Notes: generated by a model not told the origin, from the letters alone. 64,000 nt of DNA from Luteitalea sp. TBR-22 (GCF_016865485.1 NZ_AP024452.1:1758501-1822500); one strand, 5' to 3'; positions 26,118 through 34,904 are shown, counted from the first letter of the stretch. Made by a program: numbers and translations.

Positions 26118-26860
26118 CGCCCCAGTGCCTCGACGACCAGCCGTGCGGCGGCAGCACCGGAGAACTGCTGCTGGCCGGTGACCAGCAACCCGTCGCGCAC
26201 GGCGAACGGGCGGAAGCGTTGATCGACGACGAAGTTGGTGCCGGCAATGGCCCGCGCCTCGTCCTCGATCCAGAAGGGCTGGATGCGCTGGCCGACGAAG
26301 GCGTCGGCGAACTGTTCCTCGCTGGTGGCAAAGCCGGTCCACGTGCGTCCGGCCACCAGGAGATCGCCACTGGACAGTCGGGTCTCGAGGAGCAGGCAGG
26401 TGGCGTGGCACACCAGGGCGGTCACCTTGCCGGCCTCGAAGAAACGCGCGACGAGCGACTGCAGCGCCGTGTTGCCGCGGAAGGTCACCATCGGCGACTG
26501 CCCGCCGACGAAGAACACCGCGTCGTAGGCCGCGACGTCCACGTCGGCCACGCTGCGGGTGTCCTGCAGGAGCGCGGCGTGCGCCGGGCTCTTCTTGAAG
26601 CCGAGGCTCAGGATGTCGGCAGCCGCGTAGCCGCTGGTGTCCTCGGGGTCGCTGAAGCCGTCGGCCTGCAGCGGCCCACCATCGGCGCTGCGGATCTCCA
26701 CCTCGTAGCCCGCTTCGGTGAACTCCCAGTACGGGTGCGTGAGCTCGGCCCACCAGAAGCCGACGGGCCACCCGGTGGTGGGCGAGGTGGCAGGGTTGGC
26801 GACGACCATCAGCACCTTCTTCCGGCGCTGAGGGGTGGTGACGTTGGCGTTGGCACTCAT
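26114..26860 (-). CDS. DJ-1/PfpI (Hsp31-like) family protein
   Basis: The product has 248 residues. The class I glutamine-amidotransferase-like fold is clear: KVLMVVANPA near the start, YDAVFFVGGQSPMVTF, then the nucleophile elbow VTALVCHATC with the reactive Cys, and GTNFVVDQRF near the end. WPVGFWWAELTHPYWEFTEAGYEVEI is typical of the Hsp31/glyoxalase III branch that detoxifies glyoxals or repairs glycation. It forms an ATGA-coupled pair with the oxidoreductase downstream and lies 107 bases after the LysR gene on the same strand. Confidence 0.87.
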   Translation of the reverse strand: MSANANVTTPQRRKKVLMVVANPATSPTTGWPVGFWWAELTHPYWEFTEAGYEVEIRSADGGPLQADGFSDPEDTSGYAAADILSLGFKKSPAHAALLQDTRSVADVDVAAYDAVFFVGGQSPMVTFRGNTALQSLVARFFEAGKVTALVCHATCLLLETRLSSGDLLVAGRTWTGFATSEEQFADAFVGQRIQPFWIEDEARAIAGTNFVVDQRFRPFAVRDGLLVTGQQQFSGAAAARLVVEALGR

Positions 26861-26917
26861 CGGTGGACTCCAGGGAAGCAGGCGAGATTGATGCCTCCAC
26901 GGTAGGAGTCCCCATTC

Positions 26918-26957
26918 ATTGCATCAAGACATCTCGGCGCACTTCACGATTGCACCA
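26918..26957. promoter_or_regulatory. Direct repeat ATTGCA(T/C)CA, possible LysR operator
   Basis: ATTGCATCA (26918-26926) and ATTGCACCA (26949-26957) are 31 bases apart, about three helical turns, between the LysR stop and the DJ-1-like gene. ATTGCAC recurs at 27965 in the LysR upstream region, followed by gcc and GTGCACA, a near-palindrome. Confidence 0.4.
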
Positions 26958-26967
26958 GATGAAATCC

Positions 26968-27906
26968 TCAGCGCGCCGCCCGAGGCCCGCGACGGGGCCG
27001 CCGCGAGGCCTCGCGCACCGCCGCGGCGGCGCGCGTGAATACGTCGCGAAGCCAGGCGTTGGCCGGCTCGTTGTCGAGGCGTGGGTGCCAGAGCAGGCTC
27101 ACGGGATACGTCGGCAACGCGACGGGGGCCTCCACGACATCGAGCGGGAGACGTGCCCGCACCGCCTCGACGGCCGATGCCGACACCGTCAACACGTCGT
27201 CGGACGCCGCCACCAGGTGCAGCGCCGCGGCGAAATAGGGCACGACGAGGCGGATGCGACGCTCGTGACCACGCTCGGCGAGCACCTGGTCGACGACGCT
27301 CTGTCGTCCGAGTGGCGCGACCACCACGTGGTCCAGTGCCAGCCAGGCCTCGAGCGTGAGCCGACGAGCCAATGCCGGGTGTCCGGCGCGGCCGACGCAC
27401 ACGAAGCGCTCGGTGAGCAGCGGCGACAGCCGGAACTCCGGCGGAAATGCGCCAGGCAGGCATACCGAGAGGTCGACCGTGCCGTCGCGCAGCAGCACCC
27501 AGTCGTCGACGATGCTGGGAAGGTAGCGGAGCGTCACCCCGGGCGCCTCGGCGCGGACGATGCCGTCGACGATCGGCGAGAACACCAGCAGCGCGTGATC
27601 GGTGGCCGTGATGGTGAAGGTCCGCGCCAGCGTGCGCGGTTGGAAGGGCTGCGAGGTGGTCAGCACGCGGTTGGCGTCTTCCACCAGGTTCCGGACGAGC
27701 GGCCGCAGTTCCTCGCCCCTCGGCGTGAGGCGCATCGACCGCCCCGTCCGCACCAGCAGGTCGTCGGCGAGGCGCTCGCGGAGGCGCGCGAGGGCGTGGC
27801 TGACGGCCGGCGTGCTCAGGCCGAGGCGGCGCGCCGCGCGGGTCACGTTGGACTCCTGCAGCAGGGCATCGAGCGTCAGCAGGAGGGACAGGTCGCGTGC
27901 GTCCAT
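26968..27906 (-). CDS. LysR family transcriptional regulator
   Basis: This is a 312-residue regulator. The winged-helix DNA-binding domain is at residues 3-62 (ALLQESNVTRAARRLGLSTP, then AVSHALARLRERLADDLLVR), followed by the effector-binding domain (FTITATDHALLVFSPIV ...). The arrangement with the DJ-1-like/oxidoreductase pair downstream on the same strand suggests it controls them, perhaps in response to an electrophile or quinone; that link is inference. The upstream region is shared with the divergent SnoaL-type gene at 28040 and contains the ATTGCAC near-palindrome. Confidence 0.88.
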   Translation of the reverse strand: MDARDLSLLLTLDALLQESNVTRAARRLGLSTPAVSHALARLRERLADDLLVRTGRSMRLTPRGEELRPLVRNLVEDANRVLTTSQPFQPRTLARTFTITATDHALLVFSPIVDGIVRAEAPGVTLRYLPSIVDDWVLLRDGTVDLSVCLPGAFPPEFRLSPLLTERFVCVGRAGHPALARRLTLEAWLALDHVVVAPLGRQSVVDQVLAERGHERRIRLVVPYFAAALHLVAASDDVLTVSASAVEAVRARLPLDVVEAPVALPTYPVSLLWHPRLDNEPANAWLRDVFTRAAAAVREASRRPRRGPRAAR

Positions 27907-28039
27907 GGCCGACGATGGCGCGCCGCACGACCGCTGTCAATACTGTGAAACGCGATCATCAGGCATTGCACGCCGTGCACATGACTGTTGTCCGGGGCGG
28001 TGCTTGTCGGCCACGGCGTCCCTGTCGATACTCCCGCCC

Positions 28040-28909
28040 ATGACCATCGAGTCGGTCGTGCAGGCCTGGGGCGCGGCATGGGATGCCCGGGACGGAGCGG
28101 CGGCCGCGGCGTTGCTCGCGGCGGACGGCACGTTCGAGGATCCGGTGAGCGGCGGTGCCGTCGGGCGGGCGTCGGTGCCCGACAGCGTCGAGGCGCTGGC
28201 GCGGGCCTTTCCCGATGCCCGGTTCGCGCGCGTCCCCGTCGTCGCCGGTGCGCGTGGCGTGATCGAGTGGGTCATGGAGGGGACGCACCTCGGGACATGG
28301 CAGGGTGGGCCCGCGACGGGGCGGACGGTGCGGCTCGAGGGCGTGGACGTGCTCGAGGGCGACGCCGCCGGCCTCCGTAGGGTGCGCCGCTACTTCGACC
28401 CGACGGCCCTGGCCGAGCAACTGGGATGGGTCACGCTCGTGCAGCCCGAGTCGGTCGGGCGCGCGCGCTACGGGTATTCGATGCGGGTCGCCTCGGGCAA
28501 TCCCCGGCCGCCCGGGGTCATCGCCCTCACGTGGATCGAGGCCGCCGACCAGGGCGAGAAGGACAGGATTCGGGCGCATTCCCGCCAGAACGTCGACGAC
28601 TTCCTGCAGGAGCCCGGCTTCATCGCCATCGTCACCGGCTTCACCGGGCTGCGCGGCTTCACCGTGACCGCATGGGAAGACGAGGGGGCGATGCGGCGGG
28701 CGCTCGGCAAGCACCACGCGGTGGCGATGGAGGAGCTGTTCGGCGAGCGGTTCGTGGCAGCGGTGTGGACGAGCGTGTGGCAGGCCACCCGCATGAATCG
28801 CATCTGGGTCCGCTGCCGCGAGTGCGGATCGTTGCAGGACGTCAACGACGATCATCGGACGTGCACGGCCTGCGCCGCCGGGCTGCCCGAGCGCCCGGCC
28901 TTCTGGTGA
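28040..28909 (+). CDS. SnoaL-like / monooxygenase-type barrel / zinc-ribbon fusion
   Basis: This 289-residue cytosolic protein has three apparent parts. Residues 1-125 are a SnoaL/NTF2-like ester-cyclase domain (VVQAWGAAWDARDGAAAAALL, with FEDPV and VRRYFDPTALAEQLG). Residues about 140-245 look like an antibiotic-biosynthesis-monooxygenase-type barrel (QNVDDFLQEPGFIAIVTGFT, GLRGFTVTAWEDEGAMR). Residues 252-289 are a zinc ribbon (CRECGSLQD ... CTACAAGLP). I do not know a named family with this order; function unknown. It is divergent from the LysR gene. Confidence 0.72.
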   Translation: MTIESVVQAWGAAWDARDGAAAAALLAADGTFEDPVSGGAVGRASVPDSVEALARAFPDARFARVPVVAGARGVIEWVMEGTHLGTWQGGPATGRTVRLEGVDVLEGDAAGLRRVRRYFDPTALAEQLGWVTLVQPESVGRARYGYSMRVASGNPRPPGVIALTWIEAADQGEKDRIRAHSRQNVDDFLQEPGFIAIVTGFTGLRGFTVTAWEDEGAMRRALGKHHAVAMEELFGERFVAAVWTSVWQATRMNRIWVRCRECGSLQDVNDDHRTCTACAAGLPERPAFW

Positions 28910-28919
28910 GGAAGCAGGG

Positions 28920-28947
28920 GGGCCGCGGCGACCCGTGCCCGCGGCCC
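28920..28947. terminator. Hairpin, 9-bp GC stem
   Basis: GGGCCGCGG (28920-28928) and its complement (28939-28947) with a 10-base loop lie ten bases after the stop of the gene at 28040-28909 and before the convergent symporter stop. No T-tract. Confidence 0.5.
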
Positions 28948-28998
28948 TGAGTCACGGCCGTCGGGCCCGACGCCGCGGTGCGGCGCCGGGCATCGTCG

Positions 28999-30795
28999 CT
29001 ATCCGCGGAAGTACAGGTACGCGCCCAGGATCGCCGACAGCACGAAGGCCGAGCCGGCCACGTCGCGCCAGTCCCAGCTGTCGCGCGTCTCGGCGTGGTC
29101 CGCGTCGGTCGCCGTCGCATACGTCAGGCCGCCGATCCTCGCGTAGTCGGGCGGAGGCGTGGCCAGGCTCACCACCACGGCGACCACTGCCGACACCAGC
29201 GTGATGAGCACGCCGAAGTACTGGAAGTAGGTGCGGTTGACGATCCAGAGGAGCGAGCCCTCCGGATAGCCGTGCTCGAAGCCGGCCATGCCCAGCGACA
29301 CCGGTGTGTCGACCGCCATGCGGAGCAACCCCATGGCGAAGCCGACGATCATCGCCCACAGGCAGCCCTGCCAGTTCATGCGCTTCCAGAACACGCCCAG
29401 GAAGAACACGACGAAGACCGGCGGCGCCAGGTAGCTCTGCACCGCCTGCAGGTAGTTGTAGAGGCCGTGCGCGCCCTGGATCACCGGCAGCCACGCCAGC
29501 GCGATCACCACCATCACGATGGTCGCGGTGCGGCCGATGCTGACGATCTTCTCCTGCGAGGCGTGCGGGTTGATCTTGGAGTACAGGTCCACCGTGAACA
29601 GCGTCGAGCAGGCGTTGAACACGCCGGCGAGCGAGCCCATGAGCGCCGACAGCAGGCCGGCGACCACCAGGCCGCGCAGGCCGGCGGGCAGCAGGTGCTG
29701 CACCATCATGGGGAACGCCGCCTGCGCCACGTTCCGGTCGGTGGCGATCGCCTCGAGGCCCGGCACCTTGCCGCTCTTGGACAGCGCGAAGGCCACCAGC
29801 CCGGGGATGAGGAACAGGTACACCGGGAACAGCTTCAGGAAGGCCGCGAAGATGCTGCCGCGCCGCGCCTCGGTCTGGTTCGGGGCGCCGAGCGCGCGCT
29901 GCACGATGTACTGATCGGTGCACCAGTACCAGAGGCCGATGATCGGCGCGCAGAACAGCATGCCGGCCCACGGGAAGTTGTCGTTGAAGTACCACGCCAT
30001 CCGCGTCACCTGTCCTGCGGCGTCGCGCTCGATGACCGGCGCCCAGGTACCCTCGACGCCGGCCGGAATCAGCGGCTTCCACAGGTTGAACATCTCCGGG
30101 CCGACGATCCGCCGCAGCTCGCCCCAGCCGCCGAGTTGATAGAGCCCGTAGAAGGTCAGCGCTGCCGACCCGGAGATCAGCACCAGCACCTGCACCGCGT
30201 CGTTGTAGGCCACCGCGCGCATGCCGCCCAGCGCCGTGTACAGGCCCGTGAGCACGATGACCAGGATCGAGCCGATCCAGAAGCTGCTGATCTCGGTGGC
30301 TCCGAGCGTCAGGTGCAGTTCCGGCAGCAGCGTCGAGAACACCACGCCGCCGGCGAAGATGCCGACGGCGATCTTCGAGATGACGAACGTGATCAGCGAG
30401 ACGATCGACAGCACGTACCGCGACGCCGGCGAGAACCGGCGCTCGAGGAACTCCGGCATCGTGAACACCTGCGAGCGCATGTAGAAGGGCACGAACACCC
30501 AGCCGAGCACGAGCAGGCACCACGCGTGCAGCTCGTAGTGCGCCATCGCGACGCCGTCGGCCGCGCCGGAACCGGCCAGGCCCACCACGTGTTCCGATCC
30601 GATGTTGGAGGCGAAGATCGACGCGCCGACGATCCACCAGCTCAGGTTTCGCCCGGCCAGGAAGTAGTCGTCGGCGGTGTTCTTGCTGCTCGAGACCACC
30701 TTCCAGGCGACGGCGCCGAGCACGCCGAAGTAGAGGGCGATCATGATCCAGTCGAGGCCGGTGAGCGTCGAGGTGGCGTGCGCCGTCGCGTCCAT
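28999..30795 (-). CDS. Sodium/solute symporter, vSGLT-like
   Basis: This is a 598-residue transporter with about 14 membrane helices. AGGAG lies five bases before the ATG. GLDWIMIALYFGVLGAVAW, DDYFLAGRNLSWWIVGASIF and ASNIGSEHVVGLAGSG closely follow the Vibrio Na+/galactose symporter vSGLT (SSS family). SxxFTVDLYSKINP-like NACSTLFTVDLYSKI and ALGGMRAVAYNDAVQ are family landmarks. A sugar or sugar-acid is the likely substrate; the neighbouring sugar-binding lipoprotein supports a carbohydrate context. Confidence 0.9.
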   Translation of the reverse strand: MDATAHATSTLTGLDWIMIALYFGVLGAVAWKVVSSSKNTADDYFLAGRNLSWWIVGASIFASNIGSEHVVGLAGSGAADGVAMAHYELHAWCLLVLGWVFVPFYMRSQVFTMPEFLERRFSPASRYVLSIVSLITFVISKIAVGIFAGGVVFSTLLPELHLTLGATEISSFWIGSILVIVLTGLYTALGGMRAVAYNDAVQVLVLISGSAALTFYGLYQLGGWGELRRIVGPEMFNLWKPLIPAGVEGTWAPVIERDAAGQVTRMAWYFNDNFPWAGMLFCAPIIGLWYWCTDQYIVQRALGAPNQTEARRGSIFAAFLKLFPVYLFLIPGLVAFALSKSGKVPGLEAIATDRNVAQAAFPMMVQHLLPAGLRGLVVAGLLSALMGSLAGVFNACSTLFTVDLYSKINPHASQEKIVSIGRTATIVMVVIALAWLPVIQGAHGLYNYLQAVQSYLAPPVFVVFFLGVFWKRMNWQGCLWAMIVGFAMGLLRMAVDTPVSLGMAGFEHGYPEGSLLWIVNRTYFQYFGVLITLVSAVVAVVVSLATPPPDYARIGGLTYATATDADHAETRDSWDWRDVAGSAFVLSAILGAYLYFRG

Positions 30796-30854
30796 GGAGC
30801 TCCTGCGTGGGTGGCGTGCGTGACGCCGGTGTCCGAAAGTTGCCGCCGAGTCTA

Positions 30855-31652
30855 TCAGGCAGGACGGCGCAGCCGCAGGTGCAGGAAGGTGGCGACCAGC
30901 GTGGCGTCGTGCAGCCGGGGGATGCGGCGCACCGTGTCGGCGTCGGGGCGTGGTTCCTGGACCTGCTCCAGCCGCCAGCCCGCCCCGAGGAACAGCATCA
31001 GCCACTCCGAGAGCGTTCGCGTGAACTGCGGGATGCGGAACGGCCGGACGGCCGCCCGGATCTCGGGCGGCGCCTGGCCGAAGGTCCACTCGCTCACCTC
31101 GCCGTCGCGTCGCTGGAAGTACCCGGCCACCTCGATGGCCACCGTGCGACCCTCGGCGTCCTTCACCTTGCGCCGGTGCGGCGTCAGGAAGCAGGGGTGC
31201 TCGATCGAGGCCTGCAGGAAGCCGCCGGGCCGCAGCACGCGCGCCGTCTCGGCGATCACTCGCTCCACGTCGGGCATGTCCATCAGGCTCATGAAGGCCG
31301 TGGCGAAGTCGAACGAGGCATCCCTGAAGGGGAGCGATGCGGCGCTCGCGTGCACGTAGGCGATGGGCGCGGGGATCCCGGCGTTGGCGACTCGCGCGTC
31401 ACGCAGGAAGGCCTCCGACAGGTCCACGGCGGTCATCACGGCGCCGCGCGCGGCCAGCAACCGCGTGTTGTGTCCCTCGCCGCACCCGAGGTCGAGGCCC
31501 CTGGCGCCCGCCACGTCCGGCAGCATCGCCAGGAAGGCCGGCGTGTTGAAGCCGTCGCGGTAGACGTCGTAGCCGGCCCGGGCCAGCCGCGTCCAGGTCT
31601 CCGCGTTGCCGTTCCAGTAGCCCCGCACGTCGCGATCGTCCATGGCGTCCAT
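30855..31652 (-). CDS. SAM-dependent class I methyltransferase
   Basis: The product has 265 residues. SAM-binding motif I LDLGCGEGHN is near residue 53; VMTAVDLSEAFL is motif II; DFATAFMSLMDMPDVERVI and VLRPGGFLQASI are post-motifs typical of UbiE/Methyltransf_11 enzymes. Substrate unknown. The start at 31652 or 31643 (second Met) cannot be decided. It is divergent from the sugar-binding lipoprotein, with start codons about 20 bases apart. Confidence 0.85.
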   Translation of the reverse strand: MDAMDDRDVRGYWNGNAETWTRLARAGYDVYRDGFNTPAFLAMLPDVAGARGLDLGCGEGHNTRLLAARGAVMTAVDLSEAFLRDARVANAGIPAPIAYVHASAASLPFRDASFDFATAFMSLMDMPDVERVIAETARVLRPGGFLQASIEHPCFLTPHRRKVKDAEGRTVAIEVAGYFQRRDGEVSEWTFGQAPPEIRAAVRPFRIPQFTRTLSEWLMLFLGAGWRLEQVQEPRPDADTVRRIPRLHDATLVATFLHLRLRRPA

Positions 31653-31669
31653 GGCAGGATATGCCCGAC

Positions 31670-32695
31670 ATGATGTCCACGACGAGATGGATCGGGGTGG
31701 CGGTGGTGGCCGTGCTCGCGGCCGGCTGCGGCTCGGGCGAGTCCCCTGCGGTGGGGGGCAACCGCGCTGCCGGCAGTCGGCCCGGCGCGCCCTATCGCAT
31801 CGGCGTCATCCCGAAGGGCTCCACCCACGAGCACTGGAAGCGCGTGCGCATCGGCGCCGAGAAGGCGGCCGCCGAGTACACCGCGGCGGGCGTGCCGGTG
31901 GAGATCATCTGGAAGGGGCCGCTGCGCGAGGACGACCGCGAGCAGCAGGTGCAGGTGGTCGAGGGCTTCACCAGCCAGGGGCTGTCGGGCATCGTGCTGT
32001 CGCCGCTCGACTCGAGCGCCCTGCGTCGACCCGTCGAAGAGGCGTTCCGCGTCGGCATCCCGACGGTCATCTTCGACTCGGCCCTCGCGGCACCGAACCC
32101 GACGATCAGCTACGTCAGCACCGACAACGGCAAGGGCGGCCGCCTGGCCGGCGAGCGGATGGGCGCGCTGCTCGGCGGCAAGGGCACCGTGCTCATGCTG
32201 CGCTACCAGGAAGGCTCGGCGGCCACCGAGGAGCGCGAGCAGGGCTTCCTCGACGCGCTGAAGGAGAAGTACCCCGGCGTCACGGTGATCTCGTCGGACC
32301 AGTACGCCGGCGCGACGCGCGACACGGCCAAGCGCGCGTCCGAGAACCTCCTCAACCAGTACGGCGATCGCCTCGACGGCATCTTCACGTCCAACGAGTC
32401 GGCGACGGCGGGGATGCTGCTGGCGCTGCAGGACGTCGCGAAGGCCGGCAAGGTGACCTTCGTCGGCTTCGATTACAGCTCCAGCTTCCTCGAGCCGCTG
32501 AAGAGGGGCGAACTGCATGGCTTCATCGCGCAGCACCCGGTCAACATGGGCTACCTCTGCGTGAAGACGATGGTCGAGCACCTGCAGGGGAAGGCCGTGC
32601 CGAAGGTCGTGGACACCGGGGTCGTGCTCGTCACGCCAGAGAACGTCGACGACCCGGCGATCCAGGCGGTGATCAATCCGCCGGAGGCGAAGTAG
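31670..32695 (+). CDS. Orphan sugar-type ABC substrate-binding lipoprotein
   Basis: This is an approximately 341-residue periplasmic-binding-protein-like I (RbsB/LacI-type) protein. The lipobox is VLAAGC. The fold is shown by YRIGVIPKGSTHEHWKRVRI, LSGIVLSPLDSSALRRPV, YVSTDNGKGGRLAGERM and DGIFTSNESATAGMLLAL. AGGA sits ten bases before ATG 31670; ATG 31661 and 31673 are alternatives. No permease or ATPase lies nearby, so it either uses a distant ABC transporter or acts as a sensor or scavenging protein. Confidence 0.87.
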   Translation: MMSTTRWIGVAVVAVLAAGCGSGESPAVGGNRAAGSRPGAPYRIGVIPKGSTHEHWKRVRIGAEKAAAEYTAAGVPVEIIWKGPLREDDREQQVQVVEGFTSQGLSGIVLSPLDSSALRRPVEEAFRVGIPTVIFDSALAAPNPTISYVSTDNGKGGRLAGERMGALLGGKGTVLMLRYQEGSAATEEREQGFLDALKEKYPGVTVISSDQYAGATRDTAKRASENLLNQYGDRLDGIFTSNESATAGMLLALQDVAKAGKVTFVGFDYSSSFLEPLKRGELHGFIAQHPVNMGYLCVKTMVEHLQGKAVPKVVDTGVVLVTPENVDDPAIQAVINPPEAK

Positions 32696-32716
32696 GCCCG
32701 GCCCCGGGGCGCAGGC

Positions 32717-32878
32717 TCACGCGGCGCCGAAGTACTCGAGCAACGCCTCGCCGAGTTGCTCGCGGACGTCGTCGAGCGTGAGGCCGAAGACCACGACCGG
32801 CAGGTCGACGGCCACGCCGTTCCAGAGGTCTCCGTACGGGAAGAAGTGCACGGCGATGGCGTCGTGGATGTAGGGCAT
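32717..32878 (-). CDS. Small HicB-like protein without a toxin partner
   Basis: The product has 53 residues. It reads MPYIHDAIAVHFFPYGD..., then WNGVAVDLPVVVFGLTLDDV, then a helix REQLGEALLEYFG. The strand, the 'DLP...G.TL..V' turn and the EALLEYF helix resemble the partial RNase-H fold of HicB/DUF1902-type antitoxins (pattern PDLPG...GDT.EEA...A.EAI). No HicA-like toxin ORF with a double-stranded-RNA-binding fold is visible on either side. No strong ribosome site. Too short for standard ORF cut-offs, but codon use and length look real. Confidence 0.5.
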   Translation of the reverse strand: MPYIHDAIAVHFFPYGDLWNGVAVDLPVVVFGLTLDDVREQLGEALLEYFGAA

Positions 32879-32957
32879 CGCGGAGGAGCGGGGATGCCTG
32901 GGCAGTCCCTGCCCTCACATCGGCGCCTCGCGCGGCGGCTTCAATGGCTGACCTTGG

Positions 32958-34193
32958 TTAGCGCGAGAACCGCGCCGTTGCCGTTCGCACCACCGGCGGC
33001 TCCGCGCCGGCGTCGGTCCAGGCGAACACCAGCGCGTCGCCGTGGCGCGTCATGCGCGGGTAGCCGCTCGTGCGCGAGCCCTCGAGTGCGGTCACGCGCA
33101 CGGCAGGCGACATCGTCCCATCGTGGGACACCGTGCGCACCATGAGCGCGGCGCCCTCGTTGCCGATCTCGATCCAGGTCGCCACCGCCGTCCCGTCGTC
33201 GAGCAGCGCGAGATCGACGCGGCCCATCGACGTGCCGGCGTCCAGTCGGACGCGCCGACCGAACGTACGGCCGGCGTCGGACGAGAACGCCACGTAGGCA
33301 TGCCCGGCGTCGCCCACGGCGGTGAACCACGCCAGCGCGACGCGACGCCCCGACGCGGCGAGGCGCGGGCCGTTCACGGGGCACGCCGCAACCGTCCAGC
33401 CGTCGGGCGCGACGACGGTCGGCGTCGTCCAGCGTCCCTGCTCGAGCCGGGCGACCGCGATGTCGCGCACCTCGCTCTCACTGCGGTCGCGGAAGGCGAC
33501 GACCGGGCCATCGCTCGTGACGGCGACGGCGGTGGGACAGCAGTCGCACGCGCGCAGGTCGATGGCCGCATCCGCGACGCGCCGCCAGGCACCGTCGTAG
33601 GCGGCATGGCGCACCGTCATCGCGCCTCCGGCGCCGTGACCGTCGTGCCCGGCCGCCGGCCGCGTCGCCCGCCCATCGAGCCAGACGGCGCCGAGGCCCT
33701 GCCCGGGGGCGACGAACAGCGTCGCGAACCCGTGCTCGGTCTTCGTCCCGTCGTCGTGCGGGGAGATCGAGGGCGACCACGTGCGGCCGCCATCGATGGA
33801 GTGCGAGAGGCGAACGTCGTAGGCGTACTTCTCGGGACCACTGCGCTGCAGCCAGTGCGCGGCCATGCGCGTGGCGTCGAGGCGAATCACCGACGGCACG
33901 TCGGCCCAGTTGACGAACCAGTCCTCGCCCGACGCGACGACGCGGGCCTCACCCCAGCGACCGTCGGCCAATTCGGCGAACTTCAGGGTGGCCGTCGCGC
34001 CTCGTCGCTCGACCCAGCTGAGGATGGTGCCGGCCGCCGAGGCGTGCAGGTGTGGCTGGCCGCTCGGTGCCGCGATCGGCGCCGGCAGCAGGGTGACCGG
34101 TCCGAGCCAGGACTCCGCGGCCGACGAGCGCCGCGCCACCGCCGTCGCGCCAGCCAGGCCCGACAGCAGGACCGTGCGTCGTGAAACGAGCAT
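32958..34193 (-). CDS. Exported sialidase-fold (BNR repeat) protein
   Basis: This is a 411-residue protein with a Tat-like signal (VSRRTVLLSGLAGATAVA). The mature part is a six-bladed sialidase-type propeller. Asp-box-like repeats are visible: SIDGGRTWSP near residue 110 and SSDAGRTFGRR near 310. A DCCPTAVAV segment with adjacent cysteines precedes the third blade. Catalytic Arg triads of true sialidases cannot be placed with confidence, so it may be a non-enzymatic propeller. ATG 34193 is chosen because the Tat signal begins there. Confidence 0.75.
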   Translation of the reverse strand: MLVSRRTVLLSGLAGATAVARRSSAAESWLGPVTLLPAPIAAPSGQPHLHASAAGTILSWVERRGATATLKFAELADGRWGEARVVASGEDWFVNWADVPSVIRLDATRMAAHWLQRSGPEKYAYDVRLSHSIDGGRTWSPSISPHDDGTKTEHGFATLFVAPGQGLGAVWLDGRATRPAAGHDGHGAGGAMTVRHAAYDGAWRRVADAAIDLRACDCCPTAVAVTSDGPVVAFRDRSESEVRDIAVARLEQGRWTTPTVVAPDGWTVAACPVNGPRLAASGRRVALAWFTAVGDAGHAYVAFSSDAGRTFGRRVRLDAGTSMGRVDLALLDDGTAVATWIEIGNEGAALMVRTVSHDGTMSPAVRVTALEGSRTSGYPRMTRHGDALVFAWTDAGAEPPVVRTATARFSR

Positions 34194-34255
34194 GGCCCTG
34201 AGTCTACTGTGGCCGTCGCTCCAGGGGCCCTCGGCTTTCCCTTTCCATCCTTTCC

Positions 34256-34304
34256 CCGAGTCCTGAGCCCTGAGCCTCGAACCCCGAGCCGCAAGCCGTA
34301 AGCC
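34256..34304. repeat. CTGAGCC heptamer array, seven units
   Basis: Seven units in phase: ccgagtc, ctgagcc, ctgagcc, tcgaacc, ccgagcc, gcaagcc, gtaagcc. It ends three bases before the ATG at 34308 and fills most of the divergent promoter gap after 34193. The same word forms the array at 50334. Confidence 0.8.
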
Positions 34305-34307
34305 GAT

Positions 34308-34904
34308 ATGATTGGCGACGTGCCGCTCGCCCCGCCCGTCTCGCCCTGGTTCCACGTGGGCGTCCGCAAGCTGGCGGTGATGTGCGTGGGCACGCTCGGC
34401 CTGTACCAGGTGTACTGGTTCTACGAACAGTGGAGGCATGCGGCCGCGCAGGACGAGGAAGACATCTGGCCCTGGGCGCGTGCCGTCTTCGGCGTGTTGT
34501 TCTGTTTCCCCTTGTTCGACCGGATGACCGAGTGGGCCCGCGACCGCGGCGTCGAGATCAAGGACTCGGCGCTCCTGCTCTCGGCCGCCTTCGTCGTCTT
34601 CACCTTCGCGCAGCGGCTCCCCGGCGCCTGGGCGCTCGTGACCCTGCTCACCGCGTTGCCGCTGCTGGCCGCGCAGGCCCGCGTGAACGCCGCGCCCGCG
34701 ATGCGCGAACTCCCGCCCGACCTGCGCAACGACCGGCTGTCGCCGGTCAACCTGATCGGGGTGTTGCTGGGCGCGTTCGCCATCTGGTTGTTCGTCTCGG
34801 GCATGCGCGAGGCACAGCGCGGTCAGGGGGGCACCGGGGTGCCGAGTCGGCAGTCGGCCCCGGCGCGTCAGCCAGCCTCGGCATTGCCGGCGCGCTCACT
34901 CTGA
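34308..34904 (+). CDS. Membrane protein, paralogue of the 42973 protein
   Basis: The product has 198 residues with about five hydrophobic segments. WFHVGVRKLAVMCVGTLGLY, QVYWFYEQWRHAA, EEDIWPWARAVFGVLFCFPL and LFDRMTEWA align with VGVPKFVVLSLLTFGLYQLL, WWYRHWV, GEDVWPVPRTVF and FFFDRVNEEA in the protein at 42973, so the two are paralogues (DUF4234-like 'LGLYQxYWFY' motif). Unlike that protein, it ends soon after the last helix, with a Gly/Arg-rich tail. Function unknown. The start codon lies just after a heptamer array. Confidence 0.72.
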   Translation: MIGDVPLAPPVSPWFHVGVRKLAVMCVGTLGLYQVYWFYEQWRHAAAQDEEDIWPWARAVFGVLFCFPLFDRMTEWARDRGVEIKDSALLLSAAFVVFTFAQRLPGAWALVTLLTALPLLAAQARVNAAPAMRELPPDLRNDRLSPVNLIGVLLGAFAIWLFVSGMREAQRGQGGTGVPSRQSAPARQPASALPARSL

